Notes: generated by a model from the letters alone, not told the origin. DNA of 64,000 nucleotides from Actinomycetes bacterium (GCA_023458095.1 JAEXAS010000026.1:62001-126000); one strand, 5' to 3'. Numbered from the stretch's first letter, positions 24,036-34,500 are shown. Numbers and translations: made by a program.

Positions 24036-25025
24036 CTAAAGAAGATCGTTGGCCGTGGGGGGTGTCGGATGCGACAGATACCAGTCGGCAGTGCGGGCCA
24101 GACCATCGGCCAGAGACACCTGCGGCTGATAGCCGAGTGCGCGCATCTTGCTGATGTCGGGGCAGCGCCGCGGGGTACCGCCGGCAGCGGCCGCCGAGGG
24201 CTCCACCTCGAGGGTGACGCCGAGGCTTTGGCCCACGAGGGCGACGAGTTCGGCGATCGAGATCTCCTGGTCGTTGCCGATGTGGTAGATCTCCCGATGC
24301 CCACCTGCGGCGTACATGCCTACGATGCCTTCCACCACGTCGTCGACGAAGCAGAACGCCCGGGTCTCGCGTCCGTCTCCCTGGATGGGGAACCGCACCG
24401 AGGCGGCCTGCCCGGCCTGCTTGCGCATCGAATCGGCTCGCACGATGAACTGTGGGATGACATGCTTCCAGCCCATGTCGGGGCCGTAGACATTGTGGGG
24501 ACGGAAGACCTGCACCTTGCGGAAGTGCTCCTGGGCGTAGTTGAACGCGATCAGCTCGCTGGCGATCTTCGATCCGCCATAGGAATAGCGCGGGTTCAAG
24601 CTGTCGGGCAGCATCAACGCGATGGTCTCCGGCGTCGGAACGATCGACGGCGTCTGGTAGACCTCAGCGGTCGAGGCAACCACCAGATCGGGGACGCCGA
24701 CATTGCGACAGGCGTTGACCACCGCGATCGCACCACGGATGCCGACATCAAGCACCAACTCGGGCCGGTTGTAGAAGTTCTCGGTGCCGTTGATCGCGGC
24801 CAGGTGCATCACCACGTCAGCGCCGGCAAAGGCCGCACCGAGCGCTTCTTCATCACGGACATCGGCATCGACGAGTCGAATCTGATCGACCACGGCGCTC
24901 AGCCGCCCGGCGTCACCGCGAATCATGGTGTCGACCACGGTCACATCCCAGCCGAGCTCAACCAGCCGGCGCACCAGGTAGGCCCCGATGAAGCCACCGC
25001 CACCGGTGACGGCGACGCGGGTCAC
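24036..25025 (-). CDS. NAD-dependent sugar epimerase/dehydratase
   Basis: 329 residues of the extended SDR family. VTGGGGFIGAYLV binds NAD and the catalytic pair is in YSYGGSKIASE; VASTAEVY supplies the Ser/Thr of the triad. The C-terminal part contains RPHNVYGPDMG and FVDDVVEGI, as in GalE/RfbB-like and UDP-glucuronate-type epimerases. It acts on an NDP-sugar precursor of the polymer. Start GTG 25025 overlaps the upstream dehydrogenase stop by four bases. The exact reaction (4-epimerase, C5 epimerase or decarboxylase) is not determined by the motifs I can see. Confidence 0.85.
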   Translation of the reverse strand: MTRVAVTGGGGFIGAYLVRRLVELGWDVTVVDTMIRGDAGRLSAVVDQIRLVDADVRDEEALGAAFAGADVVMHLAAINGTENFYNRPELVLDVGIRGAIAVVNACRNVGVPDLVVASTAEVYQTPSIVPTPETIALMLPDSLNPRYSYGGSKIASELIAFNYAQEHFRKVQVFRPHNVYGPDMGWKHVIPQFIVRADSMRKQAGQAASVRFPIQGDGRETRAFCFVDDVVEGIVGMYAAGGHREIYHIGNDQEISIAELVALVGQSLGVTLEVEPSAAAAGGTPRRCPDISKMRALGYQPQVSLADGLARTADWYLSHPTPPTANDLL

Positions 25026-26374
25026 GACAGCCCCCCGAGATTGCCGACGGCGAAATAGGATCCGCCGCGTTCGACCGGGCCGAGATTGCTGAAGTGGTTC
25101 CAGTAGTCGAAGACGAATCCGCTGGGTGCCATCACCTCCCGCAGGGCCGAGGGCGAGGCGGCTCCCAGACCGGGATGGTTGTTGCCGATCACCACCAGAG
25201 CGCGGCCGGTTGCAGCCTCGGTGAGGTCATCGGCCACGGTCAGCTCCGGAAAACGCTGCCGAAGCGACTCCGCAGGGATCACCGGGTCGTAGAGCACCAC
25301 CCGCGCCTGAGGTCGGATCTCCTGCAATCGCGCCAACACCTGCAACGACATCGAGCCGCGCAGGTCGTCGGTCGCCGGGATGCCCTTGAACGCGAGCCCC
25401 AGCAGCGCGATGGGCGCGTCCTCGGCAAAGCCCCGACGCCGAAGCTCGGCGTCCATGAACGCCACGGTCTCCGCTGGCTGACGCTCGTTCACCAGGCGAG
25501 CCGCCTTGGTGATCTCCAGTTCGATGCCGCGGGCCTGCGCACTCTGCTCGAAGATATGCGGGTCCTTCTCCAGACAGGGCCCCCCAACCAAGCCAGGCAG
25601 CGCCACCTTGGTTCGGGGATAGCCCAGCTTCCCGGAATTGATCACCTCGGTGGAGTTCACCCCGTACGCGTCACAGATGCGGGCCACTTCGTTGGCGAAA
25701 CCGAACTGCACGTCGCGGTAGGTGTTGTCGACCAGCTTCAGGATCTCGGCGGCCTCCGGGCTGGACAGCTGAATCACCGAACCGGTGATGGGACGAAAGA
25801 CCGCAGCGGCCTGATCGGCGATGTCGGGGGTATCGGCACCGACAATCTGGGGCAATTCACGCAGTTCCTGCAGCGCGCGACCCTCCAAGGTGCGCTCCGG
25901 ACACATGGCGATTCCGAAACGCTTCCCGGTACGGGCCAGAATCGGTGCCACCACCTCACGAGTCGTTCCGACCTTCACCGTGGAGCGCAGAATCACCAAG
26001 GCGCCGTCGGTGAGGTTGGCCGCGACCTGCCCGGTGGCCGCTTCGATCATGTCCAGGCGGGCCAGCCCGTCCGGACCCAACGGCGTGCCCACGGTGATGA
26101 TGTAGGTACGGCAGGTCACGTCCGGATCCAGTGTGCGGACGGCATGCAAGCCTCCGTTGCGAACGACTCGGCTCAGCGCCTCAGGAAGTCCCGCCTCCGA
26201 GAAGTGCGGAATGCCCTGGTTGGTCAGATCCACGACTTCTGCACGGGTCTCCACGCCGAGAACTCGGTAGCCGACCTCCGCCAGCACCGTGGCCAGAGTC
26301 AGCCCCACGAAGCCCAACCCGATGACTCCGACGTCATAGGACTGTGCTGCTACCTGCGATGATCCTTCGGACAA
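25022..26374 (-). CDS. UDP-sugar 6-dehydrogenase (WecC/UGD family)
   Basis: About 450 residues. VGVIGLGFVGLTLA is the NAD site, VGTPLGPDG and CPERTLEG are family signatures, and the catalytic Cys lies in GLVGGPCLEKDP. ALLGLAFKGIPATDDLR marks the C-terminal UDP-binding domain. It oxidises C6 of a UDP-sugar (UDP-ManNAc or UDP-glucose type) to the uronic acid, giving the polymer an acidic residue. Start is uncertain: TTG 26374 has GGGGG six bases upstream, while an in-frame GTG at 26410 has no clear site. It is first gene of the operon with the epimerase and fcl. Confidence 0.9.
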   Translation of the reverse strand: MSEGSSQVAAQSYDVGVIGLGFVGLTLATVLAEVGYRVLGVETRAEVVDLTNQGIPHFSEAGLPEALSRVVRNGGLHAVRTLDPDVTCRTYIITVGTPLGPDGLARLDMIEAATGQVAANLTDGALVILRSTVKVGTTREVVAPILARTGKRFGIAMCPERTLEGRALQELRELPQIVGADTPDIADQAAAVFRPITGSVIQLSSPEAAEILKLVDNTYRDVQFGFANEVARICDAYGVNSTEVINSGKLGYPRTKVALPGLVGGPCLEKDPHIFEQSAQARGIELEITKAARLVNERQPAETVAFMDAELRRRGFAEDAPIALLGLAFKGIPATDDLRGSMSLQVLARLQEIRPQARVVLYDPVIPAESLRQRFPELTVADDLTEAATGRALVVIGNNHPGLGAASPSALREVMAPSGFVFDYWNHFSNLGPVERGGSYFAVGNLGGLS

Positions 26375-26479
26375 TGCAATCCCCCAAATGATTGACCTCG
26401 CCCGTCCCACAACGGTTCGGACAGCACTTCAGGGTACCTCAACCGGGTTTGATGACCCGGAGCAGCGGTGTGGGTCCGC

Positions 26480-26495
26480 TACCGTTTTATGCATG
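26480..26495 (+). promoter_or_regulatory. Probable leaderless promoter of the DUF1015 gene
   Basis: TACCGT (26480-26485) lies seven bases before ATG 26493 with no ribosome site, as at deoC and the PemK-like gene. Confidence 0.5.
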
Positions 26496-27683
26496 CCTAG
26501 GACCGCACCTTTCCCAGCCATCCGCTACGCGCCGCAGACCGATCTGGACGCGGTGATCGCACCGCCCTACGACGTTCTCGCCGAGGTCGACGTCGCGGAA
26601 CTGGCAGCCCGGGATCCGCACAACATCGTGCACGTGGATGTCCCCACCCCGGACGCCGACGGCTACGACCGTTCCGCCCAGGCCTTGCACCAGTGGCTTG
26701 CCGAAGGCGTGCTGGTCACCGATTCCGAACCGTCGCTGACGATCTACCGAATGCGGTTCACCGACGCCACCGGGAAGGATCGCACCATCACCGGGGTGCT
26801 TACCGGCCTGGAGGTCGTCGACCTCGATGCTGGCGGAGTCCTGCCACACGAGCGCACCACGCCCAAGGCGGTCACTGACCGCCTGGACCTGACCCGCGCC
26901 ACCGCCACCAATACCTCGCCGGTATGGGGCCTGTCCCTGGCCAACGGCCTCAGCGCAGCCCTGGCCGAACCCGGCGAGCCGATGGGGCAACTGAGCGTCG
27001 AGGGTGTGCTGCATTCGGTTGAGCGCATCACCGATCCGGCCCGGATCACCGCGATCACCGAACTGCTGGCCAGTGATGACGTGCTGATCGCCGACGGCCA
27101 CCATCGCTACTCGATCTCGCGCAGCTACCGCGACGAGATCCGTTCAGCCACAGGACGCACCGATACCGCTGCAGAGTTCACCTTGGCCTTCATCAACGAA
27201 CTGATCGAGGATCAACTCAGTATCGAAGCGATCCATCGGGTCTACACCGACATCGACCTGGCAGTACTGCGCCAACGACTGGCCGAGTTCTTCGACATTG
27301 AGCCGGCGCCGGCACCCAACCCCAGCATGCTGGCCGCCATGGTCGACACCGGCCGCCTGGTGCTGCTGGCACCGGACGGGTCGGCGAGCTGGCTGACGCC
27401 CAAAGCTGCCCAGTTCGTCGGAGTGCGTGAGCTTGATGGCGCCTATCTCGAGCACGCTCTGGCCGGGCTGGAGCTCACCGTCAGCTACCAACACGGCCTG
27501 GCTCAAACCGAGCAGCGGGTCACCGAGGGCGGGGCCAGCGCTGCGGTGCTGATCCGTCCGACGTCGTTGACCGAGATTCGCCGCACCGCCCGCGAGGGCC
27601 TGCTCATGCCACCCAAATCGACCTTCTTCACCCCCAAGCTCCGCACCGGCTTGGTGATGCGTCCCACAGCCCCGCTGCCCTGA
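26493..27683 (+). CDS. DUF1015 family protein
   Basis: 396 residues from ATG 26493, chosen because the conserved family start (FPAIRYAPQTDLDAVIAPPYDVL) follows at once and a leaderless -10 box lies seven bases upstream. Other DUF1015 signatures: NIVHVDVP, LPHERTTPKAVTDRLDL, and LIADGHHRYSISRSYRDE with its His-rich motif. The family is widespread and uncharacterised in most bacteria. It is divergent from the sugar-nucleotide operon and has no functional link to it that can be read from sequence. Family call firm, role unknown. Confidence 0.88.
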   Translation: MPRTAPFPAIRYAPQTDLDAVIAPPYDVLAEVDVAELAARDPHNIVHVDVPTPDADGYDRSAQALHQWLAEGVLVTDSEPSLTIYRMRFTDATGKDRTITGVLTGLEVVDLDAGGVLPHERTTPKAVTDRLDLTRATATNTSPVWGLSLANGLSAALAEPGEPMGQLSVEGVLHSVERITDPARITAITELLASDDVLIADGHHRYSISRSYRDEIRSATGRTDTAAEFTLAFINELIEDQLSIEAIHRVYTDIDLAVLRQRLAEFFDIEPAPAPNPSMLAAMVDTGRLVLLAPDGSASWLTPKAAQFVGVRELDGAYLEHALAGLELTVSYQHGLAQTEQRVTEGGASAAVLIRPTSLTEIRRTAREGLLMPPKSTFFTPKLRTGLVMRPTAPLP

Positions 27684-28009
27684 GTCACCCACCGCCCCAG
27701 GTGAGGCTACCTACACACCATTCCGGGTCGCCCGGCCCGGGGGTGGCACCATGGATGGCAGGTGGATAGCCGTTCCGCGGATGCCATTATGAAGAACTGA
27801 ACACGGGTGCCCGAGCCACCAGCCGGGCACCCGTTGCCATGTCTCCGCCCGCGGATCGCTGCCTGCACCCGAGCCGACCCGCGATGCATCACCCCTTGAT
27901 AATACAAACTGACGAGGGGAAACAATCACGGACAAAAGCTAGCCAGATCTCCCGCGTGGGCCTCACAATCTGTACCCTGTGCGTGATCCAACCACCGTCG
28001 AGGAGTGAC
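27684..28009 (+). other. Intergenic region between the DUF1015 and CoA-transferase genes
   Basis: 326 bases. It contains a hairpin at 27803-27834 and a strong ribosome site (GAGGAG, about 28000-28005) for the gene at 28010. A locally AT-rich patch (CTTGATAATACAAAC, about 27895) probably contributes to the promoter, but the boxes cannot be assigned. The in-frame extension of the next gene into this region lacks family similarity. Confidence 0.6.
27803..27834 (+). terminator. Hairpin terminator downstream of the DUF1015 gene
   Basis: ACGGGTGCCCG (27803-27813) pairs with CGGGCACCCGT (27824-27834), 11 perfect pairs, ten-base loop. It is 120 bases after the stop, so part of the 3' region is transcribed. 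Confidence 0.7.
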
Positions 28010-29518
28010 ATGTCGCGTATCGCGAGCGCGGAGTTCCGCAGCAAGGTCTGCAGCGCGGAAGACGCAGCCAAAATCATCAAGAACGGCATGAACGTCGGGT
28101 TCTCCGGCTTCACCGGGGCTGGCTACCCAAAGGCGGTGCCCGGTGCCATCGCAGCGATCGCCAAAGAGGCGCACGCCCGTGGCGAGGAGTTCAAGATCGG
28201 CGTCCTCACTGGCGCTTCCACCGCCCCGGAGATGGACGGCGTGCTGGCCGAAGCTGACGCTGTCGGCTACCGCATGCCCTATCAATCCGATCCGATCATG
28301 CGCAACAAGATCAATGACGGCACCTCGGGCTACCAGGACATTCACCTGTCGCACTCCGGCCCGCAGGCCTGGGCCGGCTTCATGGGCAAGCTGGACGTCG
28401 CGCTGATCGAGGTCACCGCCATCACCGCCGACGGCGAACTGGTGCCGTCCTCCTCGATGGGCAACAACACCATCTGGCTGGAAGCCGCCGACAAGGTCAT
28501 CTTGGAGGTCAACTCCTGGCAGAGCATCGACCTGACCGGAATGCACGATGTGTACGAGGGCAGCGCGCTTCCCCCGAACCGCACCCCGATTCCGATCGTC
28601 GCCTCCGGGGATCGCATCGGCTCCACCACGATCAAGATCGACCCAGCCAAGGTCGTTGCGGTCGTCGAGACCGACTCCGAGGACCGCAATACCCCGTTCA
28701 AGCCCTTGGACGAGGAATCCCGCCTGATCGCCGGGCACCTGCTGGACTTCCTGGCCAACGAGGTCAAGCAAGGCCGACTCCCGAAGAACCTGCTGCCGCT
28801 GCAGTCCGGGGTGGGCAACATCGCCAACGCCGTGCTGGCCGGCCTGCTGGAGGGCCCCTTCGAGAACCTCACCTCCTACACCGAGGTGATCCAGGACGGA
28901 ATGGTCGATCTGCTCGACTCGGGCAAGATGACGGTCGCCTCAGCCACCGCCTTCTCGCTGAGCCCCGAGTACGCCACCAAGATGAACGACAACGCGGCTC
29001 ACTACCGCAACAAGATCATCCTGCGCTCGCAGGAGATCTCGAACAACCCCGAGGTGATCCGTCGCCTCGGCGTGATTTCGACCAATGGCCTGATCGAGGC
29101 CGACCTCTACGGCAACGTGAACTCCACCCACATCATGGGCTCGAAGATGCAGAACGGCATCGGCGGCTCGGGCGACTTCACTCGCAATGCCTACATCTCC
29201 ACCTTCGTCACGCCGTCCACGGCCAAGGGCGGCGCCATCTCGGCGATCGTGCCGATGGTCTCCCACCACGACCACACCGAGCATGACGTGATGGTGATCA
29301 TCACCGAGCAGGGCCTGGCCGATCTGCGTGGCTTGGCCCCGGCCAAGCGTGCCAAGGTCGTCATCGACAACTGCGCGCATCCGGACTACAAGCCGATGCT
29401 GGAGGAGTACGTGGCTCAGGCCGCCAAGGCCACCAACAGCGCCCACACCCCGCACGATCTCAACAAGGCCCTCAGCTGGCACGCCCGGTTCCTCGAGACC
29501 GGCAGCATGAAGGCCTGA
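28010..29518 (+). CDS. Acetyl-CoA hydrolase / succinyl-CoA:acetate CoA-transferase family
   Basis: 502 residues from ATG 28010 (GAGGAG four bases before). The family moves CoA between carboxylic acids; in propionic bacteria such enzymes make acetate from acetyl-CoA with succinate as acceptor. Signatures: MNVGFSGFTGAGYPKAVP, FENLTSYTEVIQDGMVDLL with the likely catalytic Glu, GGSGDFTRNAY and EQGLADLRGLAP. Length and motifs fit AarC/Cat1 enzymes better than the longer Ach1 group, but substrate cannot be fixed. It is alone on its strand and ends at a bidirectional terminator. Confidence 0.9.
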   Translation: MSRIASAEFRSKVCSAEDAAKIIKNGMNVGFSGFTGAGYPKAVPGAIAAIAKEAHARGEEFKIGVLTGASTAPEMDGVLAEADAVGYRMPYQSDPIMRNKINDGTSGYQDIHLSHSGPQAWAGFMGKLDVALIEVTAITADGELVPSSSMGNNTIWLEAADKVILEVNSWQSIDLTGMHDVYEGSALPPNRTPIPIVASGDRIGSTTIKIDPAKVVAVVETDSEDRNTPFKPLDEESRLIAGHLLDFLANEVKQGRLPKNLLPLQSGVGNIANAVLAGLLEGPFENLTSYTEVIQDGMVDLLDSGKMTVASATAFSLSPEYATKMNDNAAHYRNKIILRSQEISNNPEVIRRLGVISTNGLIEADLYGNVNSTHIMGSKMQNGIGGSGDFTRNAYISTFVTPSTAKGGAISAIVPMVSHHDHTEHDVMVIITEQGLADLRGLAPAKRAKVVIDNCAHPDYKPMLEEYVAQAAKATNSAHTPHDLNKALSWHARFLETGSMKA

Positions 29519-29531
29519 TCCGTTCTCTCTT

Positions 29532-29591
29532 CGCTACCCGCAGCTCACCCCCACCCATCACCCGGGTCCCCGGCGATAGCTGCGGGTAGCG
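29532..29591. terminator. Bidirectional terminator between convergent genes
   Basis: CGCTACCCGCAGCT (29532-29545) pairs perfectly with AGCTGCGGGTAGCG (29578-29591), 14 pairs, with flanking TCTCT/AGAGA-like extension. The 32-base loop contains a small inner CCGGG hairpin. It serves the genes ending at 29518 and 29605. Confidence 0.8.
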
Positions 29592-29604
29592 GAGAGGACG
29601 AAGG

Positions 29605-30264
29605 TCAGCCCAGAAGGGCTGACCGAAGTTGATCGATGGTGTCCACCACGATGGTGGGCTCAGCAGCGATCAACTCATCGCGATCTCCCGCGCCCCAGGT
29701 CACCGCGATCGACGCCATCCCGGCGGCCGCCGCGGCCTGCACATCGACCACCGCATCGCCGATGTAGACCGCATGGTCGGTTCTCGCACCAAGCCGGTCC
29801 ACCGCCAGCCGCAGCGGCTCCGGGTTGGGTTTGTGCACGGCGGTGTCCTCCATGGCGACGACCAACGGAATGAGCTGCTCCAGCTTCACCGCCGCCAAGG
29901 TCCGTTCGGCCGAATGGCGCCGCTTCGAGGTTGCCACCCCGATGGGAATTCCGACCGCCGTCAGTTCGGCCAGTAACTCGGGCATACCCTCATAACGGCG
30001 AATCTCGGAATCCAGATGCGACAAATTGAACTCCACATAAGCCTCCACCAGCGCGTCCACCTGCTCGGGGTACCGCTCGGTGAAGGTGTCCCACAACGTC
30101 TGACCGATCCAGCTGCGCGCCTGCACCGGGTCGGCAGGAATGCCCACAATGGTGGTCAATGCATGGTCGTAAGAGGCAATAATGAGAGGAATGGTATTGG
30201 CAACAGTGCCGTCCAGATCGAATACTATGCACCGCCACACCCCGGTTTTCACGAGTGAGAGCAT
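29605..30264 (-). CDS. HAD-family phosphatase, phosphoglycolate phosphatase/PpaX-like
   Basis: 219 residues. Motif I is VFDLDGTVANT (nucleophile Asp), motif II GVATSKRR, and motif III/IV KPNPEPL plus YIGDAVVDVQAA. The cap between them is the small helical type of Gph/PpaX/beta-phosphoglucomutase relatives. It removes phosphate from a small metabolite; which one is not clear. Start uncertain: ATG 30264 lies only two bases after GGAGG, so GTG 30252 is an alternative. It is divergent from the TetR gene, 24 bases away, and may share its control region. Confidence 0.85.
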   Translation of the reverse strand: MLSLVKTGVWRCIVFDLDGTVANTIPLIIASYDHALTTIVGIPADPVQARSWIGQTLWDTFTERYPEQVDALVEAYVEFNLSHLDSEIRRYEGMPELLAELTAVGIPIGVATSKRRHSAERTLAAVKLEQLIPLVVAMEDTAVHKPNPEPLRLAVDRLGARTDHAVYIGDAVVDVQAAAAAGMASIAVTWGAGDRDELIAAEPTIVVDTIDQLRSALLG

Positions 30265-30288
30265 ATCCTCCGACGAAGGAGTACCCAG

Positions 30289-30888
30289 GTGAGTAGTAAC
30301 CGCCCGCGCGGACGACGCCCCGGTCAGTCAGAAACCCGTCAGGACATCCTCAAGGCTGCCCTGACGCTGTTCTACCGAGACGGCTACGACAAGGTGTCCC
30401 TGCGCGCCATTGCTCGACAGTCGGACGTCGATCCGGCATTGATCCATCACTACTTCGACAGCAAGACCGACCTGTTCAACCAGTCGGTGTTGAACCTCGA
30501 TCTGCCCGATGCTGCCACCCTGGTCGGCACCATCCTGGACGGCGACTCCGCCACCATCGGCCAGCGCGCTGTGGATGCGGTGTTGGAGATCTGGGCGGTC
30601 CCCGGTGCCCGAGAGCGCTTTGCGGCCATGCTGCGCGGCAGCGTCGAAGCCCAGCAGGCCCACCGCCCATTCAGTGAATACCTCGCCACGGAGATCTTCG
30701 GCAAGGTGGCCAAGGCCCAAAACCATCGCAATGCTGCCGAACGCGGCGAACTGGCCGTGACGTTGATTCTGGGGCTGGTGCTCAGCCGGGATGTGATGGG
30801 ATTCCCGGCGATGCGCCGCATGAAGAGCAGTCAGCTACGCCAGGCCATGGGTCAGGCCATGCAGGCGTATTTGGTCGAATCCTGGTGA
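30289..30888 (+). CDS. TetR-family transcriptional regulator
   Basis: 199 residues. The N-terminal helix-turn-helix (about 20-62) reads KVSLRAIARQSDVDPALIHHYFDSK. The C-terminal region (about 75-195) is a ligand-binding/dimer domain of the TetR_C type with VLEIWAVPGARERF. Start GTG 30289 has AAGGAG seven bases upstream. It is likely to control itself, the divergent HAD phosphatase or the small membrane protein downstream, but no palindromic operator was clear in the 24-base spacer. Confidence 0.92.
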   Translation: MSSNRPRGRRPGQSETRQDILKAALTLFYRDGYDKVSLRAIARQSDVDPALIHHYFDSKTDLFNQSVLNLDLPDAATLVGTILDGDSATIGQRAVDAVLEIWAVPGARERFAAMLRGSVEAQQAHRPFSEYLATEIFGKVAKAQNHRNAAERGELAVTLILGLVLSRDVMGFPAMRRMKSSQLRQAMGQAMQAYLVESW

Positions 30889-30927
30889 CGTAGGCTGGCC
30901 ACCACCAGGACTGGCCACGGAGGAACA

Positions 30928-31584
30928 ATGGAGCAGATGCAGCCCTCGATGCTGCCCGCCGAGCCGCCGGCATCCACCGACCCCGCCGCACCACTCCAGC
31001 CCCTCAGCGAGCCCGCGTCCACGCCGTCCGAGACCATCGCGGTCTGGCAGGATTCCGCGTTCCCGACCGCAGTCGAGTTGGACCCCCGCACCGGTGAGCC
31101 GCGACGCCCCTGGACGGTGTGGAGTTCCACCATCAGTGGACTGCTGGCCGTGGCGGTGATGATTGCAGCCCTGCTGTGGTCCTACTGGCAGGCAGTAGCC
31201 AACTTCGGCGAAGCGGCTTGGCTCTTCGGACGTGTTGCCGAGCCCAAGCCCTTCGCGCAGGTCGGATTGGTGGCTGCCGTCACCGCCACCACTCTGATCG
31301 CCGCGGCGGCGGCAGCCATCACCGCCTTCTACGGCTGGTGGGGCTACCGATGGTCGCGAGTCGCGGGGATCATCGCGGCTGTAACCAGCGCGCTGATGCT
31401 GTTGCTGAACCCGGTGGGCTGGGCGGCGATTCCGCTGACCGTAATCTCCGGGGCCGCGCTGTGGCTACCGCCGACAACCCGCTTCTTCACCGCCTGGCAC
31501 GGACTGCGGCATCCCGACCTCACCTTTCGACCCCCGGTGACGTCGGTGCACTATGGCCCGCTCCCGCGGTACCGCAACAGCTAA
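30928..31584 (+). CDS. Small membrane protein of unknown function
   Basis: 218 residues. A Pro/Ser/Ala-rich cytoplasmic N-terminus (about 1-60) is followed by three or four membrane helices (LLAVAVMIAALLWSYW, LVAAVTATTLIAAAAAAI, IIAAVTSALMLLL, VISGAALWL). ATG 30928 has GGAGG six bases upstream. It is 39 bases after the TetR gene on the same strand and may be its target. No family was recognised. It overlaps the convergent TreYZ gene by four bases. Confidence 0.7.
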   Translation: MEQMQPSMLPAEPPASTDPAAPLQPLSEPASTPSETIAVWQDSAFPTAVELDPRTGEPRRPWTVWSSTISGLLAVAVMIAALLWSYWQAVANFGEAAWLFGRVAEPKPFAQVGLVAAVTATTLIAAAAAAITAFYGWWGYRWSRVAGIIAAVTSALMLLLNPVGWAAIPLTVISGAALWLPPTTRFFTAWHGLRHPDLTFRPPVTSVHYGPLPRYRNS

Positions 31585-34500
31585 CTCTGCAAAGGAAGCA
31601 GCACCGCACCAGCGTGGCCCGGCAAGGACACCCGGCTGCCATCGACCTGAGCACCGGCCGGCGTGGCCCACCGCAACATATGCGGACCGCCCAGATCAAC
31701 AGTCACCGCAACCGGTGAGAAGTTGACCACCACCGCGGCCCCACCGCGGCGCATCAGGAACCAGCGTGCCGTCTCGTCGAACTCGCAGCGGGTGCGGGCC
31801 AGAACCGGATTGGTGAGTTCGGAGTACTGGCCCCGCAGTGCGATGAGTCGACGATAGACGTCCAGCAGCACGGCGTGGCCGTCGGCTTCCCGTTCCTCCC
31901 AGCGCAGCACCGCAGCGTCGAAGGTGGCCGGATCCTGCGGATCGGGCACTTCGTCAGCACCCCATCCCATCTGGGCGAACTCGCGGAGCCGGCCTTGCGT
32001 GACGGCAGCCCCCAGTTCCGGTTCGGTGTAGCTGGAGAAGAACGGGAAGGGTGTGCTGGCTCCCCATTCCTGTCCCATGAACAGCATGGGAGTGAATCCA
32101 CAGGTCAAGGTGAGCAGCGCTGCGCAGGCCAGTTGATCGAGATCAAGCACCTCCTCGGGGCGATCCCCGCGGGCCCGATTGCCAACCTGATCGTGATTCT
32201 GTGAACACACCACCAGACGCCAAGCCGGCATGCGTCCAACATCGAGTGCACTGCCGTGCACCCGTCCGCGGAAGCTGGACCAGGTGCCGTCGTGGAAGAA
32301 GCCGCGCTCGCAGACCTTCGCCAGAGCGCTCAGCTCGGTGAAGTCGGCGTAGTAGCCATCGCTCTCCCCGGTCAGCGCCGAGTGCAGCGCGTGGTGGAAG
32401 TCGTCGCTCCACACCGCATCCACGCCGAACCCGCCGGCCTGACGCGAGGTGATGATGCGCGGATCATTCTGATCGGATTCGGCGATGAGGGTCAGCGGCC
32501 GCCGCAGGTGCGCGGTGAGATCGGCTGTCACCATCGCCAACTCCTCCAAGAGGTGGGTCGGCGACTGGTCGGCGAGGGTATGGACGGCGTCCAACCGCAA
32601 TGCATCGACATGCATCTCAACGAACCAATGCCGCACATTGTCAGAGATGTAGCGACGTACTTCGGTACTGCCCGGCCCGTCGAGGTTGATGACCGAACCC
32701 CAGGTGCCGTCATTCTCGGCCAGATAGGGGCCGAACTTCGGCAGATAGTTGCCCACCGGACCAAAGTGGTTGTAGACCACATCCTGAATGACGCCCAGAC
32801 CTGCGGCATGAGCGGCATCGACGAATCGGCGGTAAGCCTCCGGCCCGCCGTAAGGTTCGTGGACGGCGAACCACGCGACCCCGTCGTAGCCCCAGCCTCG
32901 GTCACCCTCGAAGGCAGCCACCGGCATCAACTCCACGAAGTCGATTCCCAGATTCGCCAGGTGATCCAAGCGCTCGGCGGCGGCGTCCAAGGTGCCCTGC
33001 GGAGTGAAGGTGCCCACGTGCAGTTCATAGATGACCGAGCCCGCCAGCGGACGCCCATGCCAGTCATCGTCATGCCACTCGAAGGCATCTGGATCATTGG
33101 TCCGCGACAGCCCGTGGACGCCGTGAGGCTGCCAACGACTCCGCGGATCGGGCCGGGGCTGAGGATCGTCATCAAGGAGATAGCCGTAGTCGACTCGGCC
33201 CAGCGGTTCGGGCTCAGTGGGCGTCCACCAGCCGTCCACCCCTTTCGCCATGGGCACCACCCGGTCGCCGACCTGCAGCCGCACCTGCCTGGGCAGCGGC
33301 GCCCACACGTCGAAACGCCCGCGTTCACCGGCCCGACGCTGCTCGCGCACCAGTAGCGCCACCGGGAACCGATCCAGCAACTCGGCCAGAAGCACCGAGC
33401 GCTGGGCATCGGTGGTGACCAGGCTGCCCGAGATCAGATCCCGCCAGCGTCCCTCGGGGAGACGGAGCGTCGTGTCCCGCCACCCCCCGGCCCGGGCCAG
33501 CCCGACCGGAAGCCGCGTCACCACGGTGATGGCACCGCCCCTGCTGAAGGCGAGCACATGCTCAGCGGCGACCCCGGCGGCCTCCAACGGCCGGTAACGG
33601 CCGAAGAACTCGGGGTGGTCACGGCGCAGGATGAGGGCTTGATGGGTGACCAGGAGTTTGGCCTCCCCCACATCGTCCAAGTCGTTGCGTAGCCCCGGAC
33701 GGCTGCCCAGGCGCACCCGCGCCAACACCGTGGCCCGCGCGTCGAAGTCGACCGCCCGTCGGTTGTCGGGGTCGACCAGATTGTGTTCCCACAGTTCGCT
33801 GCCCTGATAGATGTCGGGCACACCTGGGATGGTGAGGGTGAGCAGCTTGGCGCTCAGGGCGTTGCTGCGGCCCGGCTCCACGATCGCATCCAGGACGCGC
33901 TTGAGCACTGCGGCGACCTCGGCATCGTCGAAGGCAGCATCGGCGCAGGCGTGCATGGCCGCCTCGAAGGCCTCATTAGGTGCGGTCCACGAGGTGTTCT
34001 CGCCAGACTCGCGCATGGCCTTGGTGATGTAGCCGTGTAGGCGGTCCCGATCGGCAGGCCACACCCCCAGGATCGCCTGCCAGATCAGATTGGCCAGCCC
34101 CTCGTCAGGCACCGGCACCAGCCGCAACAACTCACCCAGGGCTTCGGCCCACAACTGCGGCAGTTCGGCGAGCACGCTAATGCGGGCCCGGGTACCTTCG
34201 CCGCGTTTGGTGTCGTGAGTTGTACTGGCCACCATCGCCGTGGGCCACTGCTCCTGCCGCATCGTCATCTGCTGGTGGAACTCCGCCGCCGAGATCGCGA
34301 ACAGGCTCGGATTTCCGCCCACCTCGTTCAAGCTGGTCAGGCGGGACTCCCGATAGAAGGCGCCGTCCTCGACGCCCTTGGCCATCACCATGCCCGAGGT
34401 CTGCTGCAAACGCTGAGCAACCGAGGCTGAACCGTCGGCGAGCAGCGGGTAGAGCTGGTTGAGCACCATCCCCAAGTCGGGACGACGCTCCCAGGCGAAG

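Noticed and set aside
27839..28009. 57-residue N-terminal extension of the CoA-transferase
   Set aside because: ATG 28010 has a strong GAGGAG site and begins at the family start; the extension is non-homologous intergenic sequence.
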